Positions 59,425 to 64,000 of a stretch of 64,000 bases of DNA are shown here, one piece after another (position 1 is the first letter of the stretch; the number at the start of each line of letters is the position of its first letter). The stretch spans positions 8,900,501 to 8,964,500 of the forward strand of contig CM072344.1 in assembly GCA_036874045.1 (NCBI GenBank). The letters are read 5' to 3'. This stretch comes from Cymodocea nodosa (lineage: Eukaryota; Streptophyta; Magnoliopsida; Alismatales; Cymodoceaceae). The notes under the pieces were generated by a model, which worked only from the letters and a program-made list of their open reading frames with translations, searched no databases and was not told where the DNA came from. Position numbers and translations under genes: made by a program.

Positions 59425-59429
59425 AGTTA
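59425..59429 (+). repeat. Target-site duplication AGTTA (right) of Sirevirus A
   Basis: Matches 30624-30628. The Athila sequence resumes at 59430 exactly where it stopped at 30628. Confidence 0.95.
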
Positions 59430-60318
59430 GAAATGTCCTTACATACTGTAGACTTTTTAGAGGATGAAGGAGATATTCTAGATAATGTGATTCAAGAAGA
59501 ATTAAATAGGCAATTAGATTCTGAAACTTTAGAAGTAAGTGAAAGCATAGATGTAGAAGGAGATCAAGAAGAGGTTAATATTGAAGATGAAAATGTTAAA
59601 TTAGCAGCTCTAGCTTCTAATGGTCAACATTTAGATTTAAAACCTTTACCTCCTAAATTAACTTATATATTTCTGGAAGAAAAACGAACATGTCCAATCA
59701 TTATTGCTTCAGATTTAAAAGAGGATCAAATTTCTATATTAAAAGATGTAGTAAACACTTATAAAGAGGCAATAAGATGGATTATGGCTGATATAAAAGG
59801 GTTAAGTACAACTATATGCTGTCACCATATATATTTAGAAGAGAATGCTAAACTAGTTAAATTCCTAAGAGGAGATTAAATCCAAACATTAAAGAAGTAG
59901 TTAGAAAGGAAATAGTGCAATGGTTAGATAATGACATAATTTATTTGATTTCTGATAGCTCATGGGTTAGTCCAATCCATATAGTTCCCAAGAAATCAGG
60001 ATTAACAATTATTACGAATGAAAGTCAAGACTTAATACCTACTAGAATTCAATCAAGCTAGAGAGTGTGTATAGACTATAGGAAGCTAAATGCTGTGACT
60101 AGGAAATATCATTTTCCCTTGCCTTTTATAGATCACAGGCTAGAGAAATTAGTTGGGCAGGAATATTTTTGTTTCCTAGACATTTATTTAGGATATAACC
60201 AAGTTCCAATAGCATTAGAGGATCATGAGAAAACAACTTTCACATGTCCTAATGGAATTTATGCTTTTAAGAGGATGCCATTCAGATTATGCAATGTCCA
60301 ACTACCTTTCAAAGGTGT
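59430..60318 (+). pseudogene. pol: Athila copy 3: protease-RT linker and RT first half
   Basis: Has the acidic linker (FLEDEGDILDNVIQEELNRQ), then RT words HHIYLEENAKLV, CIDYRKLNAVTRKYHFPLPF, YFCFLDIYLGYNQVPIALED and KTTFTCPNGIYAFKRMPFRL. A frameshift lies near 59865 and a stop near 60060. RT stops at about AAAGGTGTA (60318), before the catalytic MDD box, where an Athila LTR start follows. Copy 1 on the minus strand begins about 15 bases beyond this point. Confidence 0.88.
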
Positions 60319-61808
60319 ATGTTTAGAATGAAAAAGTGCATGATATTAATGGTTAAATGATGGTTAATTGCATAATATTTAGCTTATCATATGAGAATTA
60401 AGTCATTATGTTATAATTGCACTATTATATGCTTTAATGAAAGAATCTGCATAATTTCAAGGAATTAACGTTAATTAAGTATATTTCTAAACTGTCGGTG
60501 AATTATAGGCTTTGAAATTCCTAAGTATTTGAATTTTATGTTATTTCGGAGAGTTATATTGTATGTAATGGACAATTATGTTTTAATCAATAGAAGAATA
60601 TTTTATTATTTCCTAGAGTACATGTGTTAAAACCATAATGCATGACTTAAGTAAATGTTTGGTAAGTTATCTGTTAACTATCCGAAATGCATCTAAGCAT
60701 CGAATAGTTAGGTGTGTAAGTATCTGAAATATCTGAACTCATTAAGTAAGAATTATGCACATGTTGAATTTAAATGCTTTATTAGGTCACGTGAATTGCA
60801 CATGTATAACTCGTTTACCATAACTATACACGTTAAGTTACTTGAATATACACAAAGGTAACACGTTGTGTTAGTGTTATAAGCTTATAAGTTATTTCTT
60901 TATTGCACGTGTTTTATAGTTAAATCAACAAAGTAACTCTATTGAGTTAGTTGTAACTCTACGAACCATTTATTTTCTAATATGCTACTATAGCAGTTGC
61001 AGAAATAGGAAATTCAAAGGAAAACCACGATTGCACGTATCACATAGGAATTCACTCGTGGAATGAAGAAGAAATCACCATTGTTGATATGAATGAAGGA
61101 AATCCAACCAATCATTTAAGCAGAAGTAGTTATTACTGAAAGAAATATAAAAGACAAAGAAAAGGAGTGTGTGTAGTGGTGGAGAACTGCGCTAACTATA
61201 GGAAGCATTAGAAGTTCCTTGAAGCTCCACACCACCATCAAAATCACCAACTATCGAAGGTCTGTGAGGATACTTTCCTAATGTCAGGTCAATTTCGAGC
61301 CAAACACGGTGACTGTCAACCACTGTGAGGAATGATTGCATCGCGGGAAGGGAAGCTATTTTCACCAAGTACCAACTCATATCTCAAGAGATCATAAAGC
61401 TTCTAGCCTGGGTTTCAGGTTGATACCAATATGCTGAAGAGGAGATCATCTTACAATTCTTGATTTGCGATTCTTTAGGGAGAGGAGACAAAATTGTAAG
61501 TGATTAAGTTTTCAGTGGTGTAATCGCGTACATGTAGTGATGGAAGTTTTTACTATCAGTAGAGATTTTTACATTTCACCTTTCGTTCATCTTCAGGAAC
61601 ATATCAAAACAAAAATACCAAAAACAACAAATTATCTATATTTACATTTAGTATTAAAGTGTTGTATTGTTTGTTTTGTATTGTGATTAATGTTATCATT
61701 GTTAGTATTGTGAATATTTTATGTTTGTTTGATTCAAAAAAATAGAAAATAGTTTTATTGTTTACTGAAATTGATTCGTCCTAGATACTTAAAGATTTTA
61801 ATGATTAC
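60319..61808 (+). repeat. Athila family 2 LTR (plus strand), interrupted
   Basis: Starts TGTTTAGAATGAAAAAGTGC and follows the reversed sequence of 27326-29331 and 12314-14221. Bases about 60787-60912 are the block similar to the Sirevirus LTR. TATA-like TATAAAAG at 61146-61153. The solo LTR of another family is inserted at 61808 after ATTAC, and the LTR resumes at 63971. Confidence 0.88.
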
Positions 61809-63965
61809 TGTAATGCTTTTATGTGTTGTTAAATTAACGGCAAAAGCGCAAATCTTACATTTATAACCACAAGCGCACGGTGCCCATTGTAATAAGCATG
61901 TGCAAGTACGGGTCTAATCCATAAGGAGTTTGTCTTAAATAATTTTTATTAAAATGATTATCTGATTAAATATCCACATTAAACTAACTCATAATTAAAC
62001 TCTAATTACTTAATATTAATATACAAAATTCGTAGCATAATTAAGGTTTATAAGATTACCCAAAAATCTAATTAATTCTTAAGTTATGATAAGATATTTA
62101 AGAACAATGAGTATTAATCCTGAAATCACAGAATTTATGCTTGACTTTTAACTCTAATAACTTCCAACTTGAATGTTTAAAAATCTAGAATAAATAACGG
62201 TTGGAAAGATCCTCGGAATATCTTTAAAATGGCAATAATTTCGTGGATTAACTCAAATTAAAACACTAGCAATATCTTATTTAAGAAAGGGGCGTAGACG
62301 GTTATGGAAACTTTTCAAAAACACACCTTCAGTGCAAAAATCAAATCTCCATCAAATCTTCATGAAATGCTACCAAATAAGCATGCCTTGAAAGTAGATC
62401 CGTTACACTAACAAGAAAAATTTATAGAACTGAATTCCACAAAATAAACGATGCAAGCACAACACAAGCGTTGAGCTCAAAACTAGCACTCGACAGAGAC
62501 TCAAAACCACTGATACCTTTACAAAATAAAATAAAAAATCTTTGGAAAACATTCTAAAAAATTCTAAAACTTTGTAAACTTGTTCTACATCATTATACTT
62601 ACAAAACAAAACAAAAAATGAAATTTAGAGATGACGAACAAGTGGATACAATTTGAACAAAGATTACTAACAATCTAGCCATCAAACAAACGAAAAACTA
62701 CCTTCACAATTCACATCATCACATTCATTCACACTATACATATGATATGAACTCAATTCTTATATCAATTAATATCAAAACAATATATGATCTTTAATTT
62801 AGAACATTTGAAACAAAGATTTATGCATAGAATTTCGTTCTTCCACATACTCAACTATACTCATACATATAGAATTGTAAAACATGAAAACTAGTATGAG
62901 GATCTCTCCTTTCCATCATACCTTTTAATCTTCCACGTTTCTTCAAGCAATAACTCCCCAAAGTCCTTGAAATCGATGCTCCACAGGGCTATCACCACCT
63001 GTAGCACGTCCAAGTGAAGCTTCTAGGGTTGCCTTGAAGAAGAATGATGCACGTCCTCAAGATCTTGCCTCCAAGACCCACAACTTTGGCTTCCACGTCT
63101 AAGGATGGTGCTTCTAATGACTCAACCCTGAAAATCCTAACCTTTTTCTCCACTCCAAATCAATCACACAAGCCTCCCAATCCACCAAGATCAATGCCCA
63201 AGGAGATCCTAACGTATGGCCATCTAAATTGAAGAGAATGTGTCTTCTAGGAAGAGGGGAAGACACCAAGGCTCACCATTCTTGAAGGGAGCATGTTCAA
63301 GATCAAGGGGAAGATGAGACTTTCCAAATGGAGTTGCTGGAATGGCTAGAACCGTCAGTTGCAATTTGTTGGAAGAGGAGGAGATAGCCTAGGATTGAGT
63401 GGTCAAACGCTTTAAATAGTCTAGGCTTTTGTTACTTGATCTCCAATAAGTTGCATCCAATGGCCCACATTTTTTTTCCTCTTTGAACCACCTTGATTTC
63501 ATGATTTATTGACCTTTAAAACTCAAAACCAAGTTAGATGCACATATACATTGAATATAAATCATATGATGTAAATATAGTATACATGCATGCATGAGTT
63601 GCCATATATGGAAAGTTGCCAAATTAGGAAGGTTTTGGTCCACAACTTCTTCACATGTGCATACATGAATTACTTAAAGTTCTTTAGCTTAACATCATAT
63701 TTAAGTGATTTGGCAATCATACAATGTATATAAAGTCATATATTGAAGAATTATAAAAATCATGTCTAAAACAAGGGCTATTGACTAGGTGTTTAATTGA
63801 TAAAGGATAAATTTGTACATTATCAACTATTTAATCCCTAATTCATGCATATGTCTAAAAATATGATTTTCATGTAATTCTTTATAAGAACATATATAAT
63901 GATGACTTATAATCCTTAATATGCATGAATTAACATATATAAAATGCACAAATTGATACTTTACA
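61809..63965 (-). repeat. Solo LTR, Athila-type family 1
   Basis: 2157 bp with TG...CA termini, flanked by the 5-bp duplication ATTAC (61804-61808 and 63966-63970). Both sides belong to one Athila family 2 LTR. In its own orientation it starts TGTAAAGTATCAATTTGTGC and its end region has CACCGTGCGCTTGTGG, related to the LTR at 2375-4412. No internal sequence: it was produced by recombination between the two LTRs of a full element. ORFs within are not genes. Confidence 0.93.
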
Positions 63966-64000
63966 ATTACTGTTTGAAATATCTGAATGTAATTGTTGCT
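63966..64000 (+). repeat. Target duplication and continuation of the Athila family 2 LTR
   Basis: ATTAC (63966-63970) is the second target copy, and 63971-64000 continues the LTR of 60319-61808 (compare reversed 27815-27850). It runs off the window. Confidence 0.88.

Overview
This is a repeat-only stretch of a flowering-plant nuclear genome. The evidence is AT-rich sequence, plant-type LTR retrotransposons of both superfamilies (Ty3/gypsy Athila-like and Ty1/copia Sirevirus-like), a plant L1-type LINE, and a broken gene for a plant-type F-box protein. I see no intact host gene, rRNA, tRNA or CRISPR array. I cannot name the species.

Layout: (1) 1-4412, 3' end of a gag-only Athila-type element: gag tail, long 3' noncoding region, polypurine tract, 3' LTR. 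(2) 4413-7724, a Sirevirus remnant: 3' UTR, one full LTR and a second 5'-truncated LTR in tandem. (3) 7725-12313, Athila copy 1, minus strand: part of a downstream accessory gene, integrase, RNase H and the second half of RT. (4) 12314-29331, Athila element 2, minus strand, bounded by LTRs of one family (12314-14221 and 27326-29331). Reading leftwards from its 5' LTR: PBS, gag C-terminal part, PR-RT-RH-IN, accessory gene, a second complete gag, an F-box gene, PPT, 3' LTR. (5) 29332-30628 and 59430-60318, Athila copy 3, plus strand: gag, PR and the first half of RT, then an LTR (60319-61808, resuming at 63971). (6) Sirevirus A (30629-59424) sits inside copy 3 with a 5-bp duplication AGTTA. It is itself interrupted by a nearly full-length L1 LINE (41829-47576, 12-bp duplication) and, in its 3' LTR, by minus-strand Sirevirus B (48105-57896). 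(7) 61809-63965, a solo LTR with a 5-bp duplication ATTAC, inserted in the copy 3 LTR.

The most unusual feature is that Athila and Sirevirus, whose pol genes belong to different superfamilies, share three modules here. These are a large gene downstream of pol with a common C-terminal domain, a roughly 750-bp noncoding block, and a roughly 130-bp piece of LTR. They also share dense short inverted-repeat words of the form TAACTCAACGR/YCGTTGAGTTA. A second palindromic word, CGGTTnAACCG, is clustered in both Athila and the LINE. Together with the F-box gene in an Athila-family element, this suggests module exchange between transposons and possibly a trans-acting counter-silencing system. That last step is inference.

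Nearly every coding region carries stops or frameshifts, so most are annotated as pseudogenes. Boundaries given to the base are those supported by LTR termini, PBS/PPT or target-site duplications; others are approximate.
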